Positions 1 to 8,331 of a DNA stretch of 64,000 bases are shown here, one piece after another. The stretch lies in contig NZ_JBQCYD010000002.1 in the NCBI RefSeq assembly GCF_052088025.1, positions 1 through 64,000 on the forward strand, written 5' to 3'. Each line of letters opens with the position of its first letter. Position 1 is the stretch's first letter. The DNA comes from Anaeromonas sp052088025 (GTDB lineage: Bacteria > Bacillota > Clostridia > Tissierellales > SIT17). The notes beneath the pieces were generated by a model. It was not told the origin of the DNA. It did not search any database and was given only the letters and a program-made list of their open reading frames with translations. Position numbers and translations under genes: made by a program.

Positions 1-17
1 AGAATAATATGAATTTT

Positions 18-41
18 AAAAGGGGATTATCCCCTTTTTTT
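18..41 (+). terminator. Intrinsic terminator of an upstream gene
   Basis: A 9-bp stem (positions 18-26 with 30-38, four G:C pairs, loop TTA) is followed by a T run ending at 41. It should end the transcript of a gene lying left of the window. It is only about 20 bases ahead of the rsmB ribosome binding site, so it may attenuate rather than isolate rsmB. Confidence 0.8.
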
Positions 42-68
42 AAAATATTAATATATTAGGAGGAAATC

Positions 69-1406
69 ATGAAATATAATGCCAGAAAAATTGCAGCACA
101 AACACTTAATTCCATTGAGAAAAACAATGCTTTTTCTAATATTGAAATAAATAAAATGGTTAAAAAACTAGATGAAATTCGTGATCAAAACTTTGTAAGG
201 GAATTAGTTTATGGTGTTTTGGAAAATAAATTATATATTGATAATATACTTAAAAACTTTTCTAAAACTAAAATAAATAAAATTGATAATATGATTTTAC
301 AAATACTTAGGATTAGCATTTATCAAATATATTTCACAGAAAATATACCAGATAGTGCTATATGCAATGAAGCTGTAAAAATAACAAAGATGATAGGTAA
401 AAATAGATTATCAGCTTTTGTAAATGGAATACTTAGAAATATCATCAGAAATAAAACTAAAGAATTTCTACCAGATAAAAAGGAAAATTTATCAACTTAT
501 CTTTCTATAAAATATTCTCATCCTAAATGGATAGTAGATACTCATATAAGAGATTATGGTGAAGAATTCACAGAAGATTTACTTGAATTTAACAATAAAA
601 AGCCTAATTTAATCATTAGAGTAAATACTCTTAAAATTGATAGGGAAGGTTTAATAAAAAAATTAATGGAATATGACATAGAAACAGAAAAGACCAAATA
701 TTCAGAAGATGGACTTGTGGTATTAAATCCTAAAAATATAACAGGATTAAATGAATTTAAGGATGGACTTTTTACAATTCAAGATGAATCGTCTCAACTT
801 GCATCAATTATCCTGAATCCTAAAAGTGAATCTAAAGTAATAGATATATGTAGTGCTCCAGGTGGTAAAGCAACTCATATGGCACAAATAATGAAAAATA
901 AAGGAAGTATTATATCAAGAGATATATTTGATCATAAATTAAAGCTTATAGAATCAAGTGCTAAAAGATTAGGTATTGATATAATAAATATTGAAAAACA
1001 TGATGCATTAGAATTTGATGAAAGACTTAGGGATGCTATGGATTATTGCTTAGTAGATGCACCTTGTTCAGGACTGGGACTTTTAAGGAGAAAGCCCGAT
1101 ATTAGATGGAATAAAACTGAAAATGATTTAAACACTTTATCAAATATGCAATTAAAGATGTTAGAAATTGCATCAAAATATTTAAAAAAAGATGGAATAT
1201 TGGTTTATAGTACATGTACTATTTCTAAGATTGAAAATATAAATGTAATAAATGAATTTTTAAAAGATAATAATAATTATAAATTAGAAAAAATAGATAA
1301 TATAAAAATCAAAAATTCTACCTTAGATGAAGGATATATAGAATTATTTCCTAATATTCATGCTACTGATGGTTTTTTTGTTGCAAAATTAAAACGTATA
1401 AGATAA
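69..1406 (+). CDS. rsmB: 16S rRNA (cytosine-967-C5)-methyltransferase RsmB
   Basis: Transfers a methyl group from S-adenosylmethionine to C5 of cytosine 967 in 16S rRNA. The 445-residue length is normal for the family. Residues 1 to about 135 look like the NusB-type RNA-binding domain, followed by a Rossmann methyltransferase with CSAPGGKATH as the SAM motif. Both family cysteines are present: C333 in DAPCSG and C383 in STCT, which act as base-release residue and nucleophile. The ATG at 69 has an AGGAGG site just upstream. rlmN follows after 57 bases, as in the Bacillus yloM-yloN arrangement, so the two rRNA-modification genes are probably co-transcribed. Confidence 0.95.
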   Translation: MKYNARKIAAQTLNSIEKNNAFSNIEINKMVKKLDEIRDQNFVRELVYGVLENKLYIDNILKNFSKTKINKIDNMILQILRISIYQIYFTENIPDSAICNEAVKITKMIGKNRLSAFVNGILRNIIRNKTKEFLPDKKENLSTYLSIKYSHPKWIVDTHIRDYGEEFTEDLLEFNNKKPNLIIRVNTLKIDREGLIKKLMEYDIETEKTKYSEDGLVVLNPKNITGLNEFKDGLFTIQDESSQLASIILNPKSESKVIDICSAPGGKATHMAQIMKNKGSIISRDIFDHKLKLIESSAKRLGIDIINIEKHDALEFDERLRDAMDYCLVDAPCSGLGLLRRKPDIRWNKTENDLNTLSNMQLKMLEIASKYLKKDGILVYSTCTISKIENINVINEFLKDNNNYKLEKIDNIKIKNSTLDEGYIELFPNIHATDGFFVAKLKRIR

Positions 1407-1463
1407 TAAGAGTTAAATATGATATAATACTTTTGAAATAAACTAAGAATAGGGTGGATATAT

Positions 1464-2492
1464 TTGAAAAAAGATTTAAAAGATTTAAAATTAGAAGAAT
1501 TAGAGGAGATAATAACATCTCTAGGTGAAAAGAAATTTAGAGCAAAGCAATTATTTAAATGGATACATGAAAAAAATATAAAAGATATAGATGACATAAC
1601 AGTTTTATCAAAGGAATTCAGGATTAAATTAAAGGAAGATTTTTATATTTCTAATATAAAAATGCATGAAAAATTTGAATCAAAGATAGACAAGACAATA
1701 AAATATTTATTTTTACTTGAAGATGGAAATATAATTGAAAGTGTTAGGATGAAACATAAACATGGTAATTCAATTTGTCTATCAACTCAAGTAGGTTGTA
1801 AGATGGGCTGCTCATTTTGTGCATCTACAAAAGAAGGATTAATAAGAAATTTAACTACAGCAGAAATATTAGATCAAGTTTATAAAATTAAAGAAGATAT
1901 AGATGAAAATATAAGCAATATTGTGCTTATGGGTACTGGAGAACCACTTGATAATTATGAAAATGTTCTTAAATTTATAAGACTTATTAATGATAAAAAT
2001 GGACAAAATATATCTATGAGAAGTATAGCATTATCTACTTGTGGATTAGTAGAAGAGATGTATAAATTAGCAGAGGAAAATATTCCTATAACATTGTCAA
2101 TATCACTTCATTCAGCTTCTAATGATGATAGAAAGAAAATAATGCCTATATCAAATAAATATAGCATAGAAGATATATTAGATGCTAGTAGATATTATAT
2201 AGAAAAAACAAATAGAAGAATTACATTTGAATACACTCTTATAAAAGATGTAAATGATAAAAAAGAAGATGCTAAAAAACTATCTGAATTATTAAAAGGA
2301 ATGCTTGCACATGTAAATATAATTCCTCTTAATCCTATAAAAGAAAGTAATTTAGAAACTTCTAATTATGCTAGTGATTTTTCAGAATTACTGATTAAAA
2401 AAGGTATCAATACTACTATTAGGAGAGAAATGGGTAGGGATATAAATGCTGCTTGTGGGCAGTTAAGAAATAATATATTAAATGGTAATTAG
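1464..2492 (+). CDS. rlmN: Dual-specificity 23S rRNA/tRNA adenine-C2 methyltransferase RlmN
   Basis: Radical SAM methyltransferase that makes 2-methyladenosine at A2503 of 23S rRNA and, in studied members, at position 37 of some tRNAs. The 342-residue protein has the iron-sulfur motif C112-x3-C116-x2-C119 (GCKMGCSFC), a GTGEPLDN segment that binds SAM, and the late catalytic cysteine in AACGQL. I chose the TTG at 1464 because an AGGGTGG site lies just upstream and the protein begins at the expected residue. It lies between rsmB and the PrpC phosphatase gene. Confidence 0.95.
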   Translation: MKKDLKDLKLEELEEIITSLGEKKFRAKQLFKWIHEKNIKDIDDITVLSKEFRIKLKEDFYISNIKMHEKFESKIDKTIKYLFLLEDGNIIESVRMKHKHGNSICLSTQVGCKMGCSFCASTKEGLIRNLTTAEILDQVYKIKEDIDENISNIVLMGTGEPLDNYENVLKFIRLINDKNGQNISMRSIALSTCGLVEEMYKLAEENIPITLSISLHSASNDDRKKIMPISNKYSIEDILDASRYYIEKTNRRITFEYTLIKDVNDKKEDAKKLSELLKGMLAHVNIIPLNPIKESNLETSNYASDFSELLIKKGINTTIRREMGRDINAACGQLRNNILNGN

Positions 2493-2502
2493 GGGTGATT
2501 TA

Positions 2503-3243
2503 ATGAAGTATGGGGCTTGCACAGATATTGGTAAAAAAAGAAAACAAAACCAAGATTCTTATTATATTAATTATAATGATTCTCTTCCTGTATTTGTTGT
2601 AGCAGATGGAATGGGTGGCCATAATGGGGGAGAAATAGCAAGTAAGATAACTGTTGAAGTAATAAAAAATAATTTGGAAATTTACCTTGAAAAAGTACTA
2701 GAAGGCAAATTTCATATTGAAAAATTTATAAGAAAGACATTAGAATTAAGCAATAATGAAATTTATAATACTGCCTTAAAAAATAAAGAATATACTGGAA
2801 TGGGAACAACTGTAACTATGGGTGCTATATTAGATGGCAAAGTTTATATAGGTCATATTGGAGATAGTAGGGCTTATATTATTCGAGAAAACTCTATAGA
2901 AAGAATAACAGAAGATCATTCCCTTGTAGCAGAATTAGTGAAAAAAGGCACTATAACAGAAGAAGAAGCCATAAATCATCCACAAAAAAACTTGATTACG
3001 CGAGCACTTGGAACAGATAAAAATCCCAAAATTGATATATTTGAATTTGAATTAATCAATGAAGATGTCATACTACTTTGTACTGATGGGCTTACAAATA
3101 TGATTAAAGAAGAAGAAATAAAAAATACAATAAATGATTCTAAAGATATTCAAGATGTGTGTAATAGGCTGATAAATATTGCGAATGAAAATGGTGGATT
3201 AGATAATTCTACAGCTGTTATAATAAAGTTTGATAAGAATTAA
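2503..3243 (+). CDS. prpC: PP2C-type Ser/Thr protein phosphatase (PrpC/Stp)
   Basis: Metal-dependent phosphatase that reverses phosphorylation by the partner kinase PrkC, encoded next. The 246-residue protein carries PP2C motifs in order: NQD near residue 17, VADGMGGH with the metal-binding Asp and the DGxGGH loop, GMGTT, HIGDSRAY, ITEDHS, and LCTDGL and GGLDNST near the end. A longer frame begins at 2482 inside rlmN, but the ATG at 2503 has a strong AGGGGTGAT site ending four bases upstream and matches the family start. The kinase gene begins 11 bases after the stop, so the pair is almost certainly one transcript. Confidence 0.93.
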   Translation: MKYGACTDIGKKRKQNQDSYYINYNDSLPVFVVADGMGGHNGGEIASKITVEVIKNNLEIYLEKVLEGKFHIEKFIRKTLELSNNEIYNTALKNKEYTGMGTTVTMGAILDGKVYIGHIGDSRAYIIRENSIERITEDHSLVAELVKKGTITEEEAINHPQKNLITRALGTDKNPKIDIFEFELINEDVILLCTDGLTNMIKEEEIKNTINDSKDIQDVCNRLINIANENGGLDNSTAVIIKFDKN

Positions 3244-3254
3244 GGGGAGAGAAT

Positions 3255-5081
3255 ATGATAGGAAAAATTTTAGGTAATAGATATGAAATAATTGAAAAAA
3301 TAGGTGGAGGAGGCATGGCTTTAGTATATAAGGCTAAATGTAAACTTCTAAATAGATTTGTTGCTATAAAGGTTTTAAGAAAAGAATTTATGTATGATAA
3401 ATCTTTTATAGATAAATTCAATAGAGAATCTCAAGCTGCAGCAAGTTTATCACATCCTAATATTGTAAATGTTTATGATGTAGGTAAGGAAGATGATATA
3501 TATTATATTGTCATGGAATATATAAAAGGTCAAACTCTAAAAGAATATATAAAAAGTCAAGGAAATGTTGATCCCAAAAAAACTCTAAATATTTCCATGC
3601 AGATAGCTCGTGCTTTAGAACATGCTCATAAAAACAATATTATTCATAGGGATATTAAACCTCAAAATATTATGATTACAGAAGATAATCAGATAAAGGT
3701 AACAGACTTTGGTATAGCACGTGCTGTTACAAGCTCCACTATGACTCAAACTAGCAATGTAATAGGTTCTGTACACTACTCTTCTCCAGAACAAGCTAAG
3801 GGTGGCTTTACGGATGCTAAATCAGATATTTATTCACTTGGTATAGTTATGTATGAAATGATAACTGGTATTTTACCATTTAATGGAGAAACCCCTGTTT
3901 CTGTAGCTCTTATGCATATTCAAGACGAAATGAAATCAGCTCGTGAAATAAATAGCAATATACCTATAAATATTGATAAAATCATAAAAAAAGCTACACA
4001 AAAAGATAAAACATTAAGATACCATGATGTTACAGAAATGTTAGATGATATAAAACTTGCAAAGAAAAACATCAATTCAGATGTTATAGCATTTAAAGAT
4101 TTTGAAGAAAATTCTACACAAGTTTTACCTATTATAGATGAAAACAAATTAAATGAAAATAAGAATATAAAAGATAAAAATGAGCCCATTCCCGCTACTC
4201 CTGATAAAAATGAAAAGCAAGTTGATAAAAAAGAAAAAAAGCCTAAAAAGAAAAAGAAAGTTGCAGTTCTTGCAATCTTGTTAGCTTTTTTAATTACAGG
4301 CGGAGCTTTAGCCGGATTCTTTGCCTTAAATGGTATTTTTAGTGAGGATGAAATTTCAGTTCCAAACTTTGTAGGTAAAACTTTAGAAGAAGCTAAATTA
4401 GAAGCTGAAGAAAAAAATATAGTCTTAAATATTTCAAAAGAGGAATTTAGTAATGAATATGATGAGGGTATAGTTATCGAACAGAATAAATCAGAAGGTC
4501 GTAAAATAGTAGAAGGAAGTAGTATTGATATTGTAGTTAGTAAAGGAATAGAAACTGTAACTGTACCTAAAATAACAAGCCAGTATTCAAATAATGCAAG
4601 GATATTATTAAATGATTCAGATCTAGAAGAAGGTAATGTCAGTGAAGAATTTAGCGATTTGCCTATAAATATAGTTATTAGTCAGTCCCCAAAATCTGGT
4701 GAAAAGGCTGGAAAGGGGACAAAGGTAGATTATGTAATAAGCAAGGGTCCAGAAACAAAAATTACTACTGTTCCAGCTTTAATAGGATCAAATGTAGATT
4801 CAGCAAAGAATAGTTTATCAGCATATAATCTTGCAATAGGAAAAATTGAATATAAATTTAATGAAAATGTACCAGAAGGTATAGTTTATAAGCAAAACTA
4901 TAATTCAGGTGAAGAAGTAGAAGAACAAACAAAAATTGATATTACTATAAGCAAGGGAAAAGAACCACAAGTAGAACCTGAACCAGAGCCTGAACCTGAA
5001 CCACAACCAGAGCCTGAGCAAGGCCAAGAAGAAGATGAAGAAGTAGAACCTGAACCAGAGCCTGATACAGATGAAGAATAA
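3255..5081 (+). CDS. prkC: Ser/Thr protein kinase with PASTA domains (PrkC)
   Basis: Membrane Ser/Thr kinase that senses cell-wall muropeptides through extracellular PASTA repeats and controls growth, wall metabolism and spore germination in studied Firmicutes. The 608 residues contain a Hanks kinase domain (about 10-270) with GGGGMA loop, K39, HRD at 131-133 and DFG at 151-153. A Lys-rich stretch precedes a transmembrane helix near 337-357, followed by three PASTA repeats to about 572. The last 36 residues are an unusual Glu-Pro tail encoded by short DNA repeats. Active-site residues are intact. It directly follows its phosphatase prpC and precedes rsgA by 22 bases. Confidence 0.95.
   Translation: MIGKILGNRYEIIEKIGGGGMALVYKAKCKLLNRFVAIKVLRKEFMYDKSFIDKFNRESQAAASLSHPNIVNVYDVGKEDDIYYIVMEYIKGQTLKEYIKSQGNVDPKKTLNISMQIARALEHAHKNNIIHRDIKPQNIMITEDNQIKVTDFGIARAVTSSTMTQTSNVIGSVHYSSPEQAKGGFTDAKSDIYSLGIVMYEMITGILPFNGETPVSVALMHIQDEMKSAREINSNIPINIDKIIKKATQKDKTLRYHDVTEMLDDIKLAKKNINSDVIAFKDFEENSTQVLPIIDENKLNENKNIKDKNEPIPATPDKNEKQVDKKEKKPKKKKKVAVLAILLAFLITGGALAGFFALNGIFSEDEISVPNFVGKTLEEAKLEAEEKNIVLNISKEEFSNEYDEGIVIEQNKSEGRKIVEGSSIDIVVSKGIETVTVPKITSQYSNNARILLNDSDLEEGNVSEEFSDLPINIVISQSPKSGEKAGKGTKVDYVISKGPETKITTVPALIGSNVDSAKNSLSAYNLAIGKIEYKFNENVPEGIVYKQNYNSGEEVEEQTKIDITISKGKEPQVEPEPEPEPEPQPEPEQGQEEDEEVEPEPEPDTDEE
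4969..5065 (+). repeat. Direct repeats encoding the Glu-Pro tail of PrkC
   Basis: A 25-base sequence at 4969-4993 recurs exactly at 5041-5065, with shorter GAACCTGAACCAGAGCC-like units between. The repeats stay in frame and encode alternating Glu and Pro. Such arrays can change length by slipped-strand mispairing, which would alter only the tail length of the extracellular part of the kinase. Confidence 0.8.
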
Positions 5082-5103
5082 GCTCTTTAGGAGGAATGTG
5101 TAA

Positions 5104-5979
5104 ATGATAGAAGGCATAATAATAAAAGGTATTGGTGGATTATATTATGTATCTACAAAAGAAGAGATAGTTAAATGTAAAGCAAGAGGATTATTTAGAA
5201 AAGAAAATATCAAACCATTAGTTGGTGATAATGTATTGATAGAACTAAATGATATAGATGATATGGGATATATAATGGAAATTAAAGAAAGAGAAAATGA
5301 ATTAATAAGACCACCTGTTGCCAATGTAAATCAATCTATCATTGTATTTGCACTTAAAGATCCAGAACCTAACCTATGGCTTTTAGATAGATTCTTATTA
5401 TTATCAGAAAAAGAAAATTTAAAAGCTGTAATAGTTTTTAACAAAACAGATTTAATTTCAGAGGAAAAGTTACAAGCTGTATATGATGTTTATAAAAGTA
5501 CTGGCTATAGGATTATAAAAACAAGTGCTATAGAAGATAAGGGAATAGATGAACTTAAAGAAGTATTAAAAAATAGAATTTCAGTTTTTGCAGGTCCTTC
5601 AGGAGTAGGTAAATCTTCTCTTTTAAATTCCATAGAACCTCATTTAGAGCTTAAAATTGGTGATATTAGTGATAAAACTAAGAGGGGAAAACATACTACT
5701 AGAAGTTCTAGTTTGCTTACCCTTAGCTTTGGAGGATTTGTGGTAGATACTCCAGGCTTTAGTTCCCTAGACTTAAATTTTATTGATGAAAATGAATTAG
5801 AAGAATTTTTCCCTGAAATATATGAAAGTGGTATAGATTGTAGATTTAATGATTGTAAACACAATAAAGAACCAGGATGCAATGTTAAGATTGAATTAGA
5901 AGAGGGTAATATAAGTAGAGGAAGATATGAAAATTATCTATCCTTTTTAGAAGAAATAAAAAACTCTAGGAGGTATTAA
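5104..5979 (+). CDS. rsgA: Ribosome small subunit-dependent GTPase RsgA
   Basis: Circularly permuted GTPase that checks late maturation of the 30S subunit. The 291-residue protein has an N-terminal OB fold, then the GTPase motifs in permuted order: NKTD (G4) near 117, then GPSGVGKSS (G1) in the middle and DTPGFSS (G3) later. A C-terminal zinc motif is visible in CRFNDCKHNKEPGC. The start follows an AGGAGG site. Its gene lies between prkC and rpe, separated from rpe by one base, as in Bacillus (cpgA). PrkC phosphorylates this protein in Bacillus, which fits the shared operon. Confidence 0.95.
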   Translation: MIEGIIIKGIGGLYYVSTKEEIVKCKARGLFRKENIKPLVGDNVLIELNDIDDMGYIMEIKERENELIRPPVANVNQSIIVFALKDPEPNLWLLDRFLLLSEKENLKAVIVFNKTDLISEEKLQAVYDVYKSTGYRIIKTSAIEDKGIDELKEVLKNRISVFAGPSGVGKSSLLNSIEPHLELKIGDISDKTKRGKHTTRSSSLLTLSFGGFVVDTPGFSSLDLNFIDENELEEFFPEIYESGIDCRFNDCKHNKEPGCNVKIELEEGNISRGRYENYLSFLEEIKNSRRY

Positions 5980-5980
5980 T

Positions 5981-6634
5981 ATGTATAAACTTTCACCATC
6001 AATACTTTCAGCAGATTTTAGTAATATAAAAGAAGATATTTTAAAAATTGTTGAAGGTGGAGCTGATTATATTCATTTAGATGTTATGGATGGGATGTTT
6101 GTTCCAAATATTACATTTGGAGCTCCAGTTATTAAAAAGATAAGAAATATTACAGATAAACCTTTTGATGTTCATCTAATGGTTGAAAAACCTGAGAGGT
6201 TTATTGAAGATTTTAAAGATGCTGGTGCTGATATAATTACTGTACATGCTGAGGCTTCGATTCATATCCATAGAACTATACAAATGATTAAAAATACAGG
6301 TTTAAAAGCAGGGATTTCACTAAATCCAGCAACTTCTATTGAAGCAATCAAATATCTATTAAATGATTTGGATATGGTCTTAATAATGACAGTAAATCCA
6401 GGATTTGGAGGACAAAGTTTCATAGAAGAAATGAAAGAAAAAATTATAGAATTAAGAAGAATTATAGATGAAAGAAATTTAGATGTAGATATCCAAGTTG
6501 ATGGTGGTATCAAATTAGATAATATAGAAGAAATAAAGGGCTGGGGAGCAAATATATTTGTAGTAGGATCAGGAATATTTAATGCAGATGATATTGCAAA
6601 AGAAACTAAAAAATACAAAGAAAAGTTAATTTAA
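5981..6634 (+). CDS. rpe: Ribulose-phosphate 3-epimerase
   Basis: Interconverts D-ribulose 5-phosphate and D-xylulose 5-phosphate in the pentose phosphate pathway. The 217-residue TIM barrel has the expected signatures: SPSILSADF at the N terminus, HLDVMDGMFVPNITFG with metal and catalytic residues, MTVNPGFGGQ, and the second catalytic Asp in QVDGGI. An AGGAGGT site lies at the end of rsgA, so translation is probably coupled. thiN follows closely. Confidence 0.96.
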   Translation: MYKLSPSILSADFSNIKEDILKIVEGGADYIHLDVMDGMFVPNITFGAPVIKKIRNITDKPFDVHLMVEKPERFIEDFKDAGADIITVHAEASIHIHRTIQMIKNTGLKAGISLNPATSIEAIKYLLNDLDMVLIMTVNPGFGGQSFIEEMKEKIIELRRIIDERNLDVDIQVDGGIKLDNIEEIKGWGANIFVVGSGIFNADDIAKETKKYKEKLI

Positions 6635-6650
6635 AATTAGAGGTGATTTT

Positions 6651-7286
6651 ATTAATATACTTATAATTGGTGGAGGAAATTTCATAGATAAAGAACTTGC
6701 CTTAGATTTAATCAATAATACAGATAAAATAATTGCAGCTGATGGAGCAGGGAAATATCTATATGAATTAAATAGATTGCCAGATGTTTTAATAGGTGAT
6801 TTTGATACATTGGAGGCAAATATACTTGAATATTTCAGAAAAAAAGATGTGGATATACATGAGTTTTTACCAGTAAAAGATAAATCTGATTTAGAACTTG
6901 CTATTGATTTAGCTACTGAGTATTCTCCTAAAGAGATAATTATAATAGGGGCACTAGGAAGCAGAATGGATCATTCTCTATCTAATATAATGTTACTATT
7001 TCACATATTAGAAAAGGGTATTGAGGTTAAAATGATTGATGATAAAAATGAAATTATGCCTATAAAAAATGAAATTAAAATAAAAAAGAGCAAATATGAA
7101 TATATATCTTTATTACCAATTTTGGAAGATTTAGATGGTGTTGAACTTATAGGTCTGGAATATGAATTTTCAAATTTAAAATTAAAAAGAACTTCTACTC
7201 GTGGGATAAGTAATAGATTTAAAGAAAAAGAAGCAAAAATAAAAGTGAAATCTGGAATGGGTCTTGTAATTCTTTCAAATGATTAA
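6651..7286 (+). CDS. thiN: Thiamine pyrophosphokinase, probable ATT start
   Basis: Transfers pyrophosphate from ATP to thiamine to make thiamine pyrophosphate. The first ATG-type start in this frame is a TTG at 6777, which would remove the conserved N terminus. Reading upstream gives an unbroken frame encoding LIIGGGNF and ADGAGKYLYELN, both typical of the family, and reaching a GAGGTGAT ribosome binding site (6640-6647) three bases ahead of an ATT codon at 6651. I therefore place the start at this ATT, giving 211 residues, a normal length. Further motifs are DFDT, DKSDLELAI and GALGSRMDHSLSN. It closes the prpC-prkC-rsgA-rpe-thiN run. Confidence 0.88.
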   Translation: MNILIIGGGNFIDKELALDLINNTDKIIAADGAGKYLYELNRLPDVLIGDFDTLEANILEYFRKKDVDIHEFLPVKDKSDLELAIDLATEYSPKEIIIIGALGSRMDHSLSNIMLLFHILEKGIEVKMIDDKNEIMPIKNEIKIKKSKYEYISLLPILEDLDGVELIGLEYEFSNLKLKRTSTRGISNRFKEKEAKIKVKSGMGLVILSND

Positions 7287-7297
7287 AAACAAGTATC

Positions 7298-7328
7298 TTG
7301 TAACTAATTATTTTAAAACTAATATAAT
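7298..7328 (+). promoter_or_regulatory. Possible promoter for the 59-residue membrane protein
   Basis: A TTGTAA box at 7298-7303 and a consensus TATAAT at 7323-7328 are separated by 19 bases, longer than ideal. The -10 box is 29 bases ahead of the ATG. No hairpin separates the gene from thiN, so it could also be read from upstream. Confidence 0.4.
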
Positions 7329-7356
7329 ATAACATCCTTTATGGGAGGATTATATT

Positions 7357-7536
7357 ATGAAAAAATTTATTAGAAAATATCATTTGCACAGGAAAAAGCA
7401 TAATAAAATAATAGGGATTGTACTAGGTGTTATAGGTATGATAATAATAATCCAAGTTATTCCTGTAGGACTTTGGCTTTTGATTCTTGGTATATTATGT
7501 TTGATGCTTGGTTGGTCATTTTTTAGGATGTGGTAA
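7357..7536 (+). CDS. Small membrane protein of unknown function
   Basis: I do not recognise this 59-residue protein. It starts with a basic, His-rich stretch (KKFIRKYHLHRKKHNK), followed by a nearly continuous hydrophobic region that could form two transmembrane helices joined by a short turn at residues 36-38 (near IPVGLW), and ends in FFRMW. A GGGAGGAT site precedes the ATG. In Bacillus the 26-residue sporulation protein SpoVM is encoded exactly here, between thiN and rpmB, but this protein is longer, more hydrophobic and not visibly similar. Codon use is like its neighbours, so I consider it a real gene. Confidence 0.65.
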   Translation: MKKFIRKYHLHRKKHNKIIGIVLGVIGMIIIIQVIPVGLWLLILGILCLMLGWSFFRMW

Positions 7537-7550
7537 TTTTATAATAGAAA

Positions 7551-7571
7551 ATGGCTTCCTTAGGAAGCCAT
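7551..7571. terminator. Hairpin between convergent small gene and rpmB
   Basis: A perfect 9-bp stem, ATGGCTTCC with GGAAGCCAT around a TTA loop, lies between the small membrane gene (plus strand) and rpmB (minus strand). Its T tracts are weak on both sides, but its location between convergent genes suggests a bidirectional terminator. Confidence 0.6.
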
Positions 7572-7577
7572 CATGTA

Positions 7578-7769
7578 TTATAAAGCTCTTTGTACTTTAT
7601 CAGATCTTAAACATCTTGTACATACATTTATTCTTTTAGGTGTACCGTCTACTATTGCTCTTACTTTTCTAATATTCGGACTCCAACTTCTCTTTATATG
7701 ACGCTTAGAGAATGTTACAATGTTACCACTTATTTTACCTTTACCACATACTTCACAGTATTTAGCCAT
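7578..7769 (-). CDS. rpmB: Large ribosomal subunit protein bL28
   Basis: Ribosomal protein L28 of the 50S subunit. The 63-residue protein starts AKYCEVCGKG and contains CEVC and CTRC, the two zinc-binding pairs of the cysteine-bearing form of L28, plus the FSKRHIKRSWSPN segment. The minus-strand orientation between thiN and the Asp23-family gene matches Bacillus. A promoter lies 57 bases upstream of the start. Translation begins after a GGAGGTG site. Confidence 0.96.
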   Translation of the reverse strand: MAKYCEVCGKGKISGNIVTFSKRHIKRSWSPNIRKVRAIVDGTPKRINVCTRCLRSDKVQRAL

Positions 7770-7825
7770 TTCTAAAACACCTCCTAACTTCTAATGGTTC
7801 AAGAAGCCATTTACTAAACATCAAT

Positions 7826-7855
7826 ATTTTAACACATTTACTACGATCTTTGCAA
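7826..7855 (-). promoter_or_regulatory. Promoter of rpmB
   Basis: On the minus strand, TTGCAA (7850-7855) and TAAAAT (7826-7831) are separated by 18 bases. The expected transcript start leaves a leader of about 50 bases before rpmB. Confidence 0.65.
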
Positions 7856-7892
7856 TAAAAATTTTTAAATTTCATTTTTATTTAAAGCTAAG

Positions 7893-7921
7893 TTGAAGAA
7901 TATGCAATAATACTGTAAAAT
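7893..7921 (+). promoter_or_regulatory. Promoter of the Asp23-family/fakA operon
   Basis: TTGAAG (7893-7898), a 17-base spacer and TAAAAT (7916-7921) stand 35 bases ahead of the start at 7957. It is divergent from the rpmB promoter. Confidence 0.65.
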
Positions 7922-7956
7922 ATAAATATATATAAAGTATAAAAGGAGGCTAAAGA

Positions 7957-8313
7957 ATGCCTGGAAAAATTAATAATGAATATGGTACTATTAATATTGA
8001 TGATAATGTAATAGCATCTATTGCTGGAATGTCAGCTATGGAATGTTATGGACTTGTTGGTATGTCGATTAAAAATGCTAAAGATGGATTAGTAGAGTTG
8101 TTAAGACGTGAACATTTAACAAAAGGTGTAAAGGTATATACTGATGAAAACAAATTAGTTATTGATTTATATATTGTGGTTCAATTTGGAATTAAGATTT
8201 CAGTTGTAGCAAATAATATAATTGATACTGTAAAATACAATATAGAAAATTTAACTGGCATGAAAGTAAATAAAGTAAACATTCATGTTCAAAGCGTAAG
8301 AGTTCAAAAGTAA
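7957..8313 (+). CDS. yloU: Asp23/Gls24 family envelope stress protein (YloU-like)
   Basis: A 118-residue Asp23-family protein (DUF322). Family members are small, soluble or membrane-associated proteins linked to envelope stress; the biochemical role is unresolved. The sequence carries the usual GTINIDDNVIASIAGMSAMECYGLVGM start and an alternating basic and hydrophobic C terminus, VNKVNIHVQSVRV. An AGGAGG site precedes the ATG. It is paired with fakA 18 bases downstream, the standard Firmicute arrangement, which suggests a link between fatty-acid uptake and the envelope. Confidence 0.92.
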   Translation: MPGKINNEYGTINIDDNVIASIAGMSAMECYGLVGMSIKNAKDGLVELLRREHLTKGVKVYTDENKLVIDLYIVVQFGIKISVVANNIIDTVKYNIENLTGMKVNKVNIHVQSVRVQK

Positions 8314-8331
8314 TGTTAGGAGGAAGTAATT

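Noticed and set aside
4905..5117. Minus-strand frame of 70 codons rich in Trp, Leu, Phe and Arg
   Set aside because: It is the reverse reading of the Glu-Pro repeat of PrkC and has no ribosome binding site.
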